A stretch of DNA of 40,001 nucleotides from an uncultured Eubacterium sp. (GCA_910580075.1 CAJTVR010000042.1:1-40001); one strand, 5' to 3'. Counted from the stretch's first letter, positions 32,027 through 39,718 are shown. Program-made: numbers and translations. The notes: a model not told the origin generated them from the sequence alone.

Positions 32027-32881
32027 TTATTTTACCAGACGGTATGCCGATACCCGGGCTTTCTTTTTTACAGTGCCTTTGTAAAAATATCCGCACTGGT
32101 ATATGCCGGCAACTGTTTTATCCAGAGCCGGATCAGAAGTCCTGACGGCATCGATCACGTCATGCAGCTCATAATCTACTGCTACGCCGCAGTCCTGTAT
32201 CATGCTGATCTGACAGGAACTTCTGTACTGGCCGAGCGTTTCTTCCATAAATGCAATCTGCTCAGACCAGCTGCTGTCTTTTTCTGATGCAAAATGTTTC
32301 AGATTCCAGAACTGTGTCTGATAGGATTCGAACAGCTGTAAAAGCAGCAGTTCTGTGCGGGCCGATTCCTGAATGTGCTTCTGCAGACTGTCCTGGCCGG
32401 TTTTTTGATCTTCCCATTCATCCAGAAGGTCTTCGACTGCCATATCATGTTTCCGAATGTCAGACTGAAGCTGGCGGATGTTCCGGTCCAGGCAGGTTTT
32501 AAGGTCAGAAACTGCCAGACTCAGGGATTCGGGCGGGGCAGAGGGCGGCTGTGCAGGCTGGAGACTGAGAACGGTCTGTAGGAGAGTATCCAGTCTGCCG
32601 GCAGTCTGATTCAGAACTTTCAGCTGGGCAGCGAAGTGCTCCTCCAGTCTGCCGGCAGTCTGATTCAGAACTTTCAGCTGGGCAGCGAAGTGCTCCTCCA
32701 GCCTGACATCAGTCTGGTTCAGATGTTCCGGCTGAACAGCCAGGCGGTCTTCCAGCCTTTCCAGCACCTGATTCATGCTGTCCAGCTGTCTGCGTTCCAG
32801 GGCAGATGACTCAGCCAGAGCCTGAAGCTGGTCTTCCAGACGTTTGAAGTTTTTATTGCGGCTTTTATTTCTAAAAAACAT
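32027..32881 (-). CDS. GrpE-like nucleotide exchange factor with extended coiled coil
   Basis: The C-terminal 60 residues (about 225-284) resemble the GrpE beta domain: YELHDVIDAV, then KTVAGIYQCGYFYKGTVKKK, ending ARVSAYRLVK, which parallels the family pattern of a GY-x(n)-G-x-V-x-(R/K) end. Before it the protein is a long helical region. The N-terminal half contains heptad-like repeats, including an 18-residue unit RLEEHFAAQLKVLNQTAG repeated exactly, and a related third copy. In canonical GrpE a long helix precedes the beta domain, so the architecture fits. It is the first gene of the operon, 28 bases upstream of the Hsp70 gene. The exchange-factor role is inferred; overall similarity is weak. 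Confidence 0.7.
   Translation of the reverse strand: MFFRNKSRNKNFKRLEDQLQALAESSALERRQLDSMNQVLERLEDRLAVQPEHLNQTDVRLEEHFAAQLKVLNQTAGRLEEHFAAQLKVLNQTAGRLDTLLQTVLSLQPAQPPSAPPESLSLAVSDLKTCLDRNIRQLQSDIRKHDMAVEDLLDEWEDQKTGQDSLQKHIQESARTELLLLQLFESYQTQFWNLKHFASEKDSSWSEQIAFMEETLGQYRSSCQISMIQDCGVAVDYELHDVIDAVRTSDPALDKTVAGIYQCGYFYKGTVKKKARVSAYRLVK
32590..32751. repeat. 54-bp coding repeats, two identical and one diverged
   Basis: Units at 32590-32643 and 32644-32697 are identical, and 32698-32751 is a diverged third copy. Each encodes 18 residues of the GrpE-like protein coiled coil. The identity of two copies at nucleotide level implies a recent duplication or frequent gain and loss. Confidence 0.9.
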
Positions 32882-32917
32882 ATGTTTCTCCTGTCTTTAT
32901 TTCTCATTTGTATCTAT

Positions 32918-32945
32918 AGTATACCATTGTTTTGGGGATACTCAA
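32918..32945 (-). promoter_or_regulatory. Candidate promoter of the Hsp70 operon
   Basis: On the minus strand TTGAGT (32940-32945), 16 bases, then TATACT (32918-32923), about 37 bases before the GrpE-like ATG. The upstream region to 33075 contains no CIRCE (HrcA) element, so control differs from the usual dnaK operon. Confidence 0.5.
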
Positions 32946-32988
32946 TAGAATTTTGAATATGGTATCTGCATATATTTGGATACACATA

Positions 32989-33029
32989 AAAACTGCTGTA
33001 AAATCAGCCCTGATTCTTACAGCAGTTTT
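32989..33029 (-). terminator. Terminator of the TSCPD gene
   Basis: AAAACTGCTGTAA (32989-33001) and TTACAGCAGTTTT (33017-33029) pair perfectly over 13 bases, and the inner AATCA/TGATT also pairs. On the minus strand the hairpin ends in five T residues, so it terminates the gene ending at 33076. It could work in both directions. Confidence 0.85.
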
Positions 33030-33075
33030 CTTAAGCCAAATCTTCCTATTCCAGATATTTCAAAAAAAGCAGCAC

Positions 33076-33336
33076 TTATCTGCTGTTTTGATGCTCAAAC
33101 GCTTCCCGGCATGCTTTAGCAAGCTGTGCTCCGCAGGAAGTCCCTTTATTTCCGCAGGTAATTCCTGACAGTTTGTTTTCAATCTCTGCTACCGTCATGC
33201 CATTCACAAGCGCCGGAATTGCTTTGAGATTGCCGTTGCATCCTCCTGTAAAAGAAACATCTGTGATAATATCTCCTTCGATATTCAGTTTAATCTGACT
33301 GGAACAGGTTCCTTTTGTTTTATAAATATACTCCAC
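33076..33336 (-). CDS. TSCPD-domain protein (TIGR03905 type)
   Basis: The 86-aa protein matches the small TSCPD group: it opens EYIYKTKGTCSSQIKLNIEG, with C10 and later Cys residues in TGGCNGN, GITCGNKGTSCG and AKAC. The pattern of conserved cysteines suggests metal binding; the same domain lies at the C-terminus of some ribonucleotide reductases. I choose the GTG at 33336 because AGGAGG lies 10 bases upstream and the family begins at this point; the frame extends to 33375. The gene is monocistronic with its own terminator. Its role is not known. Confidence 0.82.
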   Translation of the reverse strand: MEYIYKTKGTCSSQIKLNIEGDIITDVSFTGGCNGNLKAIPALVNGMTVAEIENKLSGITCGNKGTSCGAQLAKACREAFEHQNSR

Positions 33337-33565
33337 TTTACCGCATCCTCCTGTATCAATTTTTCTTAGCAGCATGATAAAAGATGCTGCGTATCAGATA
33401 CAGTTTACTATATTTTTTTCGTTTCTGCAAATCATATTGTTCTAAAAGACATAAAGGCAGCAGCTGTGGCTTTACACAGGCATATCGGCAGGTTTAGGTT
33501 TTCCATCCGGCGTCCGGGCAGCATAGTCAGGTTTTCATAAGCAATGAACAGATCTGTCCGTATCC
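33337..33565. other. Spacer between the TSCPD and DUF6483-like genes
   Basis: Both neighbours are on the minus strand. The minus strand has a possible promoter (TTGCAG, 17 bases, TAAACT) near 33400-33430 for the TSCPD gene. Nothing else is recognised. Confidence 0.35.
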
Positions 33566-33919
33566 CTACTGATCTGCCAGTCTTTTGATTCCGTCCAGTG
33601 CCTCTTCTTTTGAATAATTATGTTCTTCCAGGAAATCAGTGTCTTTTTCTCCGATGTACTGATAAAATAATATTGCTGCCAGAACTTCCTCTTTATGATG
33701 ATAGTCCATATTTTCCAGTAATAAATTCTCTGCTTCATTTATGAAGCCCTCATCAGCCATTTTTTTTAATTCTTCTAATGTTTTTCCAGAAACCTCATAT
33801 TTGCTTTCTTCCGGCAGTTCGACAGATGTATATTGTTTTCCGAGCATTAGAGAGAAAAGCACTCTGGCCATTTCTTTGATCATGCGCATAATATAGTCTT
33901 TTTCGTCTCTAAAATCCAT
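33566..33919 (-). CDS. DUF6483-like acidic helical protein
   Basis: The 117-aa protein is acidic and helical (DFRDEKDYIMRMIKEMARVL at the start, LEELKKMADEGFINEAENLL in the middle). It has no signal peptide or helix that would span a membrane. The N-terminal pattern fits the DUF6483 group of uncharacterised Clostridia proteins, and I am moderately sure. The ATG at 33919 follows GGAGG by about eight bases; a start at 33934 is also open. The gene has no obvious partner, and its function is unknown. Confidence 0.65.
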   Translation of the reverse strand: MDFRDEKDYIMRMIKEMARVLFSLMLGKQYTSVELPEESKYEVSGKTLEELKKMADEGFINEAENLLLENMDYHHKEEVLAAILFYQYIGEKDTDFLEEHNYSKEEALDGIKRLADQ

Positions 33920-34196
33920 GTTTCTTTCCTCCATAACATTTTAATCTATAAATATATCGGACTTCTTTCGTGAAAGTTTCCTCCTTTCATGTACAGACTG
34001 CCATTTTCCAGTATGAAACAACAGGACACAAAGCGGGAAATGTCTGTAATTCTCAAATTAGACACATATGTCTGCTGCTGTTTTTTTGCTTTCTGACATG
34101 ACTGTACTATTAATAACATAATCCCGGATGATATGTGAAGCAGGGAATACTGGTGGCAGACTGTAATAAATATCTGGATATTATTTCAGAAATCCC
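33920..34196. other. Divergent gene-free region
   Basis: The minus-strand side is AT-rich and may hold the promoter of the DUF6483-like gene (a TATATT word at 33951-33956 without a good -35). The region from 33980 to 34190 has no hairpin or gene; an ORF at 34110-34319 on the minus strand runs through the GntR operator and is not credible. Confidence 0.4.
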
Positions 34197-34225
34197 TTGA
34201 CAAAATACTTTACTGGTGATATGGT
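34197..34225 (+). promoter_or_regulatory. Promoter of the GntR/ABC operon
   Basis: A perfect TTGACA (34197-34202), 17 bases, then TATGGT (34220-34225). The -10 lies inside the palindromic operator, so a bound repressor would block it. Confidence 0.75.
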
Positions 34226-34253
34226 TAATTACACAAGTAATGAACCATATCAC
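34216..34253. promoter_or_regulatory. 38-bp palindromic operator for the GntR/ABC operon
   Basis: The outer arms GTGATATGGTT (34216-34226) and AACCATATCAC (34243-34253) are perfectly complementary over 11 bases, and the inner ATTAC/GTAAT arms (34228-34232 and 34237-34241) continue the symmetry around a four-base centre. It covers the -10 and start region of the promoter. The length and the two nested arms suggest binding by two dimers of the GntR-type protein encoded next. Confidence 0.8.
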
Positions 34254-34278
34254 TAATAAACCTAAAAGACAGAAAGTG

Positions 34279-34347
34279 ATGAAGCATGCACGGGTTAACA
34301 GAGCAGATGTTTCCGGCATAGCAGATCAGGAAAGCGAGGTGACCTGA
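34279..34347 (+). other. Possible 22-codon leader frame ending next to the gntR start
   Basis: An ATG at 34279 begins a frame that stops at 34345-34347, immediately before the TTG start of the GntR gene. The frame has only a weak ribosome site. It may couple translation, or be chance. Confidence 0.3.
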
Positions 34348-34719
34348 TTGAATGAAATCTTAAATCAGGAAAAATCGATTTATCTTCAAATCAGTGAAAT
34401 GATTGAGAATGATATTTTACGGGATATTCTTTATGAAGAAGAAAAGGTACCCAGCACGAATGAGCTGGCAAAGTTTTTTAAGATTAATCCTGCAACTGCA
34501 GCAAAGGGAATCAATTTACTGGCAGGGGAAGGAATTCTGTACAAGAAAAGAGGGATTGGCATGTTTGTGGCTCAGGGAGCAAAGGAAGCAGTCAGAAAGA
34601 AGCGTAAAGATGCATTTTATGAAAATTATATTAAAACACTGCTTGTGGAAGCAAAAAGCCTTGGAATCCGTGAAGAAGAACTAATCGAAATGATTCAGAG
34701 GGCGGACGTAAACAGCTGA
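34348..34719 (+). CDS. GntR-family regulator, YtrA type
   Basis: The 123-aa protein has a GntR winged helix (YLQISEMIENDILRDILYEE, then VPSTNELAKFFKINPATAAK and the wing KKRGIGMFV) and only a short helical tail, the YtrA layout. Start: a TTG at 34348, preceded by GAGGTGA at 34335-34341; the nearest ATG at 34352 is out of frame, so a TTG start is required unless the gene is longer. The protein probably binds the palindrome in its promoter and represses the operon. Its end (bases 34683-34719) is duplicated downstream. The ABC genes that follow are the probable targets. Confidence 0.88.
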   Translation: MNEILNQEKSIYLQISEMIENDILRDILYEEEKVPSTNELAKFFKINPATAAKGINLLAGEGILYKKRGIGMFVAQGAKEAVRKKRKDAFYENYIKTLLVEAKSLGIREEELIEMIQRADVNS

Positions 34720-34810
34720 AGATGCCGGATCATGAAGGGAAATACGAATCGAAATGATTCAGAGGGCGGATGTAAACAGCTGGAAACGAAGACGCCGGAT
34801 AATGGAGGGA
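34683..34810. repeat. 64-bp tandem duplication at the gntR/ABC junction
   Basis: The 64-base segment that begins aatcgaaatgattcag (34683) is repeated from 34747. The first copy contains the gntR stop (TGA) and an ACG where the second copy has the ATG start of the ATPase gene; in the second copy the stop has become TGG. So a stop/start junction has been duplicated, one copy keeping the stop, the other the start and ribosome site (GGAGGG). Confidence 0.85.
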
Positions 34811-34813
34811 AAT

Positions 34814-35689
34814 ATGAGTTTAGTATGTAAGGATATCGTTAAAACGTATCATAAAACGGATGTTTTAAAGAACATAGACCTGGAAATAGAGCAGGGGAAA
34901 ATATATGGTCTGATTGGAAGAAACGGGGCTGGGAAAACAACACTGCTGTCAGTGTTAACAGCACAGAACCCGGCGACAGGCGGCTCGGTGAGCTACAATG
35001 GACAGCCAGTCTGGGAAAATCAGGCAGCGCTGGACCACCTTTGTTTTTCAAGGGAATTAAATCCGGTATCAGCATCCGGCCCAAATACAATGAAGATTAA
35101 AGAATATCTGAAAACAGCGTCTATGTTTTATCCGGCATGGGATGCACAGATGGCGGCAGATTTAGTGAAGATGTTTCATCTGGATGTAAAGAAAAGGATT
35201 GCAAAAGCATCTAAGGGCATGCTGAGCATGGTGACGATTATTGCTGCCATGGCAAGCAAGGCAGACATTACGATTATGGATGAGCCGGCGGCAGGTCTGG
35301 ATGTTGTGGCCAGAGAACAGCTGTACAGAATGATAATCGATGAATATGCAAAAACCGGACGCACGTTTGTGATATCGACACATATTATTGATGAAGCTGC
35401 TGATGTATTCGAAGAAGTTATTATTTTAAAAGAGGGCAGAATTTTGCGCAAAGAAAATACGCAGAAACTCCTGGAGCGCAGTTTTCATGTAAGCGGTAAT
35501 ATACAGGATGTAGAGGCAGCCTGTGCAGGACTGGATACATTTGCACCAAAGACAATGGGGCGCAGCATGGGCGTGACTGTCATTTTAAAAGAAGGACAGA
35601 AACTGGCACAGGGATATGATGTGACAGTACAGCCGGTCAGTCTTCAGGAACTGTTTCTGGCTTTGTGCGGAGAGGGGGAAGCAGTATGA
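34814..35689 (+). CDS. ABC transporter ATP-binding protein (YtrB type)
   Basis: The 291-aa ATPase has Walker A GRNGAGKTT at 35-43, a degenerate signature ASKGML at about 132-137 (usual LSGGQ; SKGM is common in YtrB-like members) and Walker B TIMDEPAAG at 153-161. The C-terminal extension of about 80 residues (RSFHVSGNIQDVEAACAGL) is typical of the same group. The ATG at 34814 follows GGAGGG by five bases; in-frame starts at 34754 and 34802 are less well supported. Together with two membrane proteins downstream it forms a complete exporter, controlled by the GntR gene before it. The substrate, perhaps an antibiotic or envelope stress signal, is unknown. Confidence 0.92.
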   Translation: MSLVCKDIVKTYHKTDVLKNIDLEIEQGKIYGLIGRNGAGKTTLLSVLTAQNPATGGSVSYNGQPVWENQAALDHLCFSRELNPVSASGPNTMKIKEYLKTASMFYPAWDAQMAADLVKMFHLDVKKRIAKASKGMLSMVTIIAAMASKADITIMDEPAAGLDVVAREQLYRMIIDEYAKTGRTFVISTHIIDEAADVFEEVIILKEGRILRKENTQKLLERSFHVSGNIQDVEAACAGLDTFAPKTMGRSMGVTVILKEGQKLAQGYDVTVQPVSLQELFLALCGEGEAV

Positions 35690-36351
35690 AAATATGGGGG
35701 ATGAGGCGGCCGGTATATTATTTTATCCGCCAGGCAGAGATCTATGTGTTCTGGTCAGCTGTGGGCAGTCTGGCAATGACGGCGTATATATGGCTGATAA
35801 ATGCGGAAGGTGCAGGCATTCAGGAAGTTTTTGCATATGCTCCAAGTGTAGTTATGTATATGAGCATGATTGAGCTGTTTGTACTCGGGATGTCATCCAG
35901 CCAGTATTCTGTTCTGGTATCATTCGGATGCCGCAGAGTGGATGCATTTACCGGTATTCTTTCAGGTAACCTGCTGTTTATCGCACAGATGATGATTTTA
36001 TACGGTTTTATGCTTACCAGAGCGCAGGGAGAGATTTTTAACCCCAGTATACAGACTGTTCTGGCTGGATGCCTGATTCTGGAAGGAGTATCAAAACTGC
36101 TGGGCCTTGTCTCCATGCGCTGGGGAAAAGCGGCTCATATTCTAATGACGGTTATAGTTGTTATTTTTGCTATGTTTTTCGGAGCATGGGCCGGGTATGC
36201 CGGAATTCAGGGCGTAAAGATTCCGTTTGCCGCAGTCATGAGCAGAGAAGTGAAATGGCAGATACTGATATTATCCGCAGGTACGGTCATCTGTGCACTG
36301 TCGAATCTGGCAGCTTACCGTATTTTCAGGAAATTTGAAGTAAAAGCATAA
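35686..36351 (+). CDS. ABC transporter membrane subunit 1
   Basis: The 221-aa hydrophobic protein has about six membrane helices and starts with an ATGA overlap of the ATPase stop (ribosome site AGAGGGGG upstream). No family motif stands out; the size and the operon position fit a YtrC/YtrD-type or ABC-2-like permease. The repeated GMSSSQYSVLVSFGCRRVDAF motif is reminiscent of the cytoplasmic coupling part of such permeases. It probably pairs with the next protein to make the membrane part. Confidence 0.75.
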   Translation: MKIWGMRRPVYYFIRQAEIYVFWSAVGSLAMTAYIWLINAEGAGIQEVFAYAPSVVMYMSMIELFVLGMSSSQYSVLVSFGCRRVDAFTGILSGNLLFIAQMMILYGFMLTRAQGEIFNPSIQTVLAGCLILEGVSKLLGLVSMRWGKAAHILMTVIVVIFAMFFGAWAGYAGIQGVKIPFAAVMSREVKWQILILSAGTVICALSNLAAYRIFRKFEVKA

Positions 36352-36374
36352 CACAGCACAGGGAGGAGAACATT

Positions 36375-37094
36375 ATGAGAGAGCTGAAAGCACAGTTTTG
36401 TGCGAGACGGGGTGAGCTGTTTCTTATTCTGGGAGTGGAAGCAGGATTTTTTATCCTGGGTGAGATACTGTTTGCTGTTATCATGCATACTGAGGGATCA
36501 GAGAATACGGTGTTTCAGATTGGCACATTAGCGGCAGTGATAGCGGCGGCCTTTGTAATAGGAACTATGGGGATCTCTGTACTGCCGCTGCATTTTAATC
36601 TGGCAGTCAGCATGAGAACCGCAAGAAAACGTTTTATGCCGGCATTTTTACTTGTATCATGTCTGGAAAATCTGACGGCTGCGGGAGCCGCTTACCTGCT
36701 GTCCCTGCTGGAAACACGGATCATGCAGACTGTATATTCCGGAATGAGCCGGGAATTCGTATCAGAGTATATTTTTCAGTGGAAATATATACTGGCAGCC
36801 TGTCTGGGGCTTGTGGCACTGAATATGTTTATGGGAATGCTTTTTATGAAGTACGGCCAGATTGCCTGGGCAGGTTTCTGGGTGCTGTGGGTGATCAGTA
36901 CAGTGGGAGCGCCGAAGATTTACAAACTTATGAAACAGGTGCAGGGAACGGTACTGGGGGACATTTTCAGATCGGTTTCTGATTTCACAGGCGGATTTAC
37001 AGAAAACGGGATACTGGCGGCGGCTGTAATTGTGTCTTTAAGCCTGCTGGCGGTGTCGTGGATAGTGCTCCGCAGGCAGGAGGTAAAAATGTAA
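36375..37094 (+). CDS. ABC transporter membrane subunit 2
   Basis: A 239-aa integral membrane protein with about six helices, 23 bases after the preceding permease, with a GGGAGGAGA ribosome site at 36361-36369. It is about the same size as its neighbour but differs in sequence, as expected for a heterodimeric permease pair. The segment SMRTARKRFMPAFLLVSCLE may be the coupling helix. It ends the operon, as the next gene has its own promoter. Confidence 0.75.
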   Translation: MRELKAQFCARRGELFLILGVEAGFFILGEILFAVIMHTEGSENTVFQIGTLAAVIAAAFVIGTMGISVLPLHFNLAVSMRTARKRFMPAFLLVSCLENLTAAGAAYLLSLLETRIMQTVYSGMSREFVSEYIFQWKYILAACLGLVALNMFMGMLFMKYGQIAWAGFWVLWVISTVGAPKIYKLMKQVQGTVLGDIFRSVSDFTGGFTENGILAAAVIVSLSLLAVSWIVLRRQEVKM

Positions 37095-37294
37095 AATATG
37101 CGGCAGGGCGCACAGGAAGACAGCCGTAACGTATTCATATGGCCAGTGCAGCAAATGCGCAGACCTGTTACAGACAGGCGTAATAATTTCAGAGAAAACC
37201 TTTCAAAATTACTTGCAATAAAATGCAATCACCGTTAATATATAATCAGCGTATTTTATAAACAGGACTAATAGAAAGCAGCAGGTAATAAAAG
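37095..37294. other. Intergenic region before the 751-aa gene
   Basis: No terminator hairpin with a T tract is clear for the ABC operon. The promoter for the large gene is at its 3' end; nothing else is recognised. Confidence 0.4.
37213..37241 (+). promoter_or_regulatory. Candidate sigma-A promoter of the 751-aa gene
   Basis: TTGCAA (37213-37218), 17 bases, then TAATAT (37236-37241). A second -10-like word TATAAT at 37241-37246 has no -35 at good distance. Confidence 0.5.
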
Positions 37295-39550
37295 ATGGAA
37301 GTTATAAAAGCACAAAAAGGAAAGCAGATTGCAAAGCGCAAAGACAAAGTAAAAGAGTGGTATCTGATTCAGGAAGGTTCTGTCATTCAGAAACTGGGAT
37401 TTGCAGAGATTGTGCTTGGCAGGAATTCGATTATTGGATTACTGGAACAGGACTGGTTTATCTGTGATTATGCCGTGCAGGAGGATGCGGTTCTTGTCGT
37501 CATTCCATGTGCGGGTGCAGATGATTTAAGAAGAATTTTAGCAGCAAATGAACGTTACCGCATCGTTTTCCTTCGGGCAGCGATAGAGCAGAGACACCGT
37601 ATGTTTGTGCTGTATTCACAGCTGCATAAACGGACGGGGCAGTTCCATGCATTTGTACAGACCGTTTATAATGATTACCAGACGTTCTGCAGCAAATACC
37701 AGCTGGATGAGCAGGCATTTCCACAGATGGATTATTTTAATATGCTGGAGATGAAGCATAAAGCAGAATTATGGGAACTGAATAACAGTGTGAGCCTGAT
37801 TAAAAATATATTGAAAGATTATATCCAGCTGATGATCAAGGATGATCATTTGTGCGTGGGGGTTGTCATGGAAGCATCTGCACAGATGCACCGGGCGATG
37901 CTTGGTATTAAGGAAATGGTGACGTACCTGATATCCCATAAAGAAATTCTTCTGTCAGAATCAGAAAATGATATATTTCATCTGTATTTTGACCTTGCTA
38001 TGCGCTGCGGAAAAAGGCAGCTGGATTTGGAACCTGTGGAAAAGGAAGTTCAGTTTCTGGCAGGTTTTATTCAAAAATCACAGATGTACGATGCTGAACT
38101 GACGAAAAAACGGATGAAACAGTATCAGGAATATGATTTCAAAAATGCTGCATCTTCCCAGGTGACAAAGATTACAGATGTGCTGTCTGAAGACTGCATG
38201 AGGCATATTATGGATTTTGCACAGCTTGGGACAGAAGAGGCAGCTGCATTTAAAGACCGCGTAGAAGAATACCGGAATCTTCCGGATATGACTTCAACAG
38301 ATTCCGAGGCTTATAAACTGCGTAAACAGATTACACCGCTTTTTTATGATATTTACTTTAAAGTTTTTATGCAGGCAGTCGAAGATGAAAGCGCAGTTTC
38401 GCCTATTATAGAAATGTTTTTGAATTTCGGGTTTATGGATACACAGCTTGCGGGTGAGGAAAACACAAAAGCTCTTTATGACCTGACCGGACGGCTGCGC
38501 CAGTTTCAGTCTGAGCGGGTTTATACCATTTATGAATGGCTGAAAAGCATTTACCGCGGCAAAAATGAGCCGTCCAAAAATGAATTTGAGTTAGATTATC
38601 TGGCATACCTTTTGGAACAGCGCAAAAACGGCGAACTGTCGGACGACCAGGTTAAGAAAATGCAGAAAGACCAGAAAGAAAAAGTCCGCTTTGAAATTCA
38701 GAATATGTTTAACTCTGCAAACAGGGTTACTTACGGAAAAGTGACGACATTCTGTCCGATACTCGGTGAGTATGACCTGATTAATACGATTGACAAAATG
38801 GCGGTAACTGTTGAAAAACTGGAAGATGAGCTGAACAAAGTGCGTAAGGTGGATTTCTCGGCATTTTTCCGCGAAGTAAATTTCCAGGGAGACGGGAAAG
38901 ATATTTTAAACCACGAGCTTTTGATGTCAGAAGTGCTGCCTGATATTATACTGATGCCGAATGCCGGAACCAGGGCGATGATGTGGCAGGAAACAGCTGA
39001 CAAGCGCAGGGATACACCGGCCCGTTTTCTGTTTCCGATCTTTACAGCTGCAAGTTTAGAGGACATGATGGTAGAAACAGTTGCCAGATACCGCTGGGAG
39101 ATGTGCCGTAAGATTCAGGGTGTCCGCTGGAATGATATCCGTGAAAAATCACTTACTTCGGAATACTGTGATTATCTGCAGTTTTACCGCAAAAACCGCG
39201 ATCTGTCCGCAGATGCTAAGGATAAGCTGAAAACAGCCATTCAGAGAGCAAAAAATAATTACCGTGAAGTATTTGTTAAAGATTACCAGGGATGGATTAA
39301 TTACGAATCAAAAGGCAGCTTCCGTCTGAACAAGGTTGCCAGGGAAATTCTGATTGTTTACTGTCCGTTTGCCAAAGATATCAGAACAGCTTTAAAAGTA
39401 AATCCGATGTACCAGACTTCCATTCCGAAATTTGAACGGGATAATGCTAAGAAGGCACAGAGGCTGACAGCGCTGTATGATAAATATGCAAAGGCTGGCG
39501 GAGAGATTACGGAGGAACTGAAAGAAAATCTTTTGTTCTGTCAGATGTAA
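37295..39550 (+). CDS. Large protein of unknown function with a possible CNB-like N-terminus
   Basis: The 751-aa product begins with about 90 residues shaped like a cyclic-nucleotide-binding beta barrel (VKEWYLIQEGSVIQKLG, then EIVLGRNSIIGLLEQDWFIC and DAVLVVIP), but the phosphate-binding RA motif is not evident. The rest is helical and soluble; a coiled-coil-like stretch (MAVTVEKLEDELNKVRKVD) lies near residue 510. The C-terminal 250 residues include FPIFTAASLEDMMVETVARY and FVKDYQGWINYESKG, conserved-looking but not in any family I can name. No transmembrane helix, signal peptide or DNA-binding motif is seen. It stands alone, with its own promoter and terminator, so no partner suggests a role. 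Possibly a signal-controlled scaffold or enzyme. Confidence 0.75.
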   Translation: MEVIKAQKGKQIAKRKDKVKEWYLIQEGSVIQKLGFAEIVLGRNSIIGLLEQDWFICDYAVQEDAVLVVIPCAGADDLRRILAANERYRIVFLRAAIEQRHRMFVLYSQLHKRTGQFHAFVQTVYNDYQTFCSKYQLDEQAFPQMDYFNMLEMKHKAELWELNNSVSLIKNILKDYIQLMIKDDHLCVGVVMEASAQMHRAMLGIKEMVTYLISHKEILLSESENDIFHLYFDLAMRCGKRQLDLEPVEKEVQFLAGFIQKSQMYDAELTKKRMKQYQEYDFKNAASSQVTKITDVLSEDCMRHIMDFAQLGTEEAAAFKDRVEEYRNLPDMTSTDSEAYKLRKQITPLFYDIYFKVFMQAVEDESAVSPIIEMFLNFGFMDTQLAGEENTKALYDLTGRLRQFQSERVYTIYEWLKSIYRGKNEPSKNEFELDYLAYLLEQRKNGELSDDQVKKMQKDQKEKVRFEIQNMFNSANRVTYGKVTTFCPILGEYDLINTIDKMAVTVEKLEDELNKVRKVDFSAFFREVNFQGDGKDILNHELLMSEVLPDIILMPNAGTRAMMWQETADKRRDTPARFLFPIFTAASLEDMMVETVARYRWEMCRKIQGVRWNDIREKSLTSEYCDYLQFYRKNRDLSADAKDKLKTAIQRAKNNYREVFVKDYQGWINYESKGSFRLNKVAREILIVYCPFAKDIRTALKVNPMYQTSIPKFERDNAKKAQRLTALYDKYAKAGGEITEELKENLLFCQM

Positions 39551-39672
39551 TAACAGGCAGAGTATGTGTGCACATATTGTTTGTGTTTAGAAATGCTTAC
39601 TCTGCTTTAGGTGTAAAATATAACTATACTGTTGAAACAGCCGGGAAGGGGCTGCTGCATTTAAGAAAAATA

Positions 39673-39718
39673 ATACAGGATATAGTTTTAAACTGTTCTT
39701 TAAAGCTGTATCCTGTAT
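39673..39718. terminator. Terminator hairpin after the 751-aa gene
   Basis: ATACAGGATA (39673-39682) and TATCCTGTAT (39709-39718) are perfect ten-base arms, with further partial pairing inside (AG and CT, TTTAA and TTAAA). A short T-rich run (atatatttt) follows. It is about 120 bases after the stop and can function on both strands. Confidence 0.65.

Noticed and set aside
32882..33075. CIRCE element expected for a chaperone operon
   Set aside because: I found no TTAGCACTC-N9-GAGTGCTAA-like pair between the operon start and the next gene.
34110..34319. Minus-strand frame of 69 codons
   Set aside because: It runs through the promoter and palindromic operator of the GntR operon and has no ribosome site or family features.
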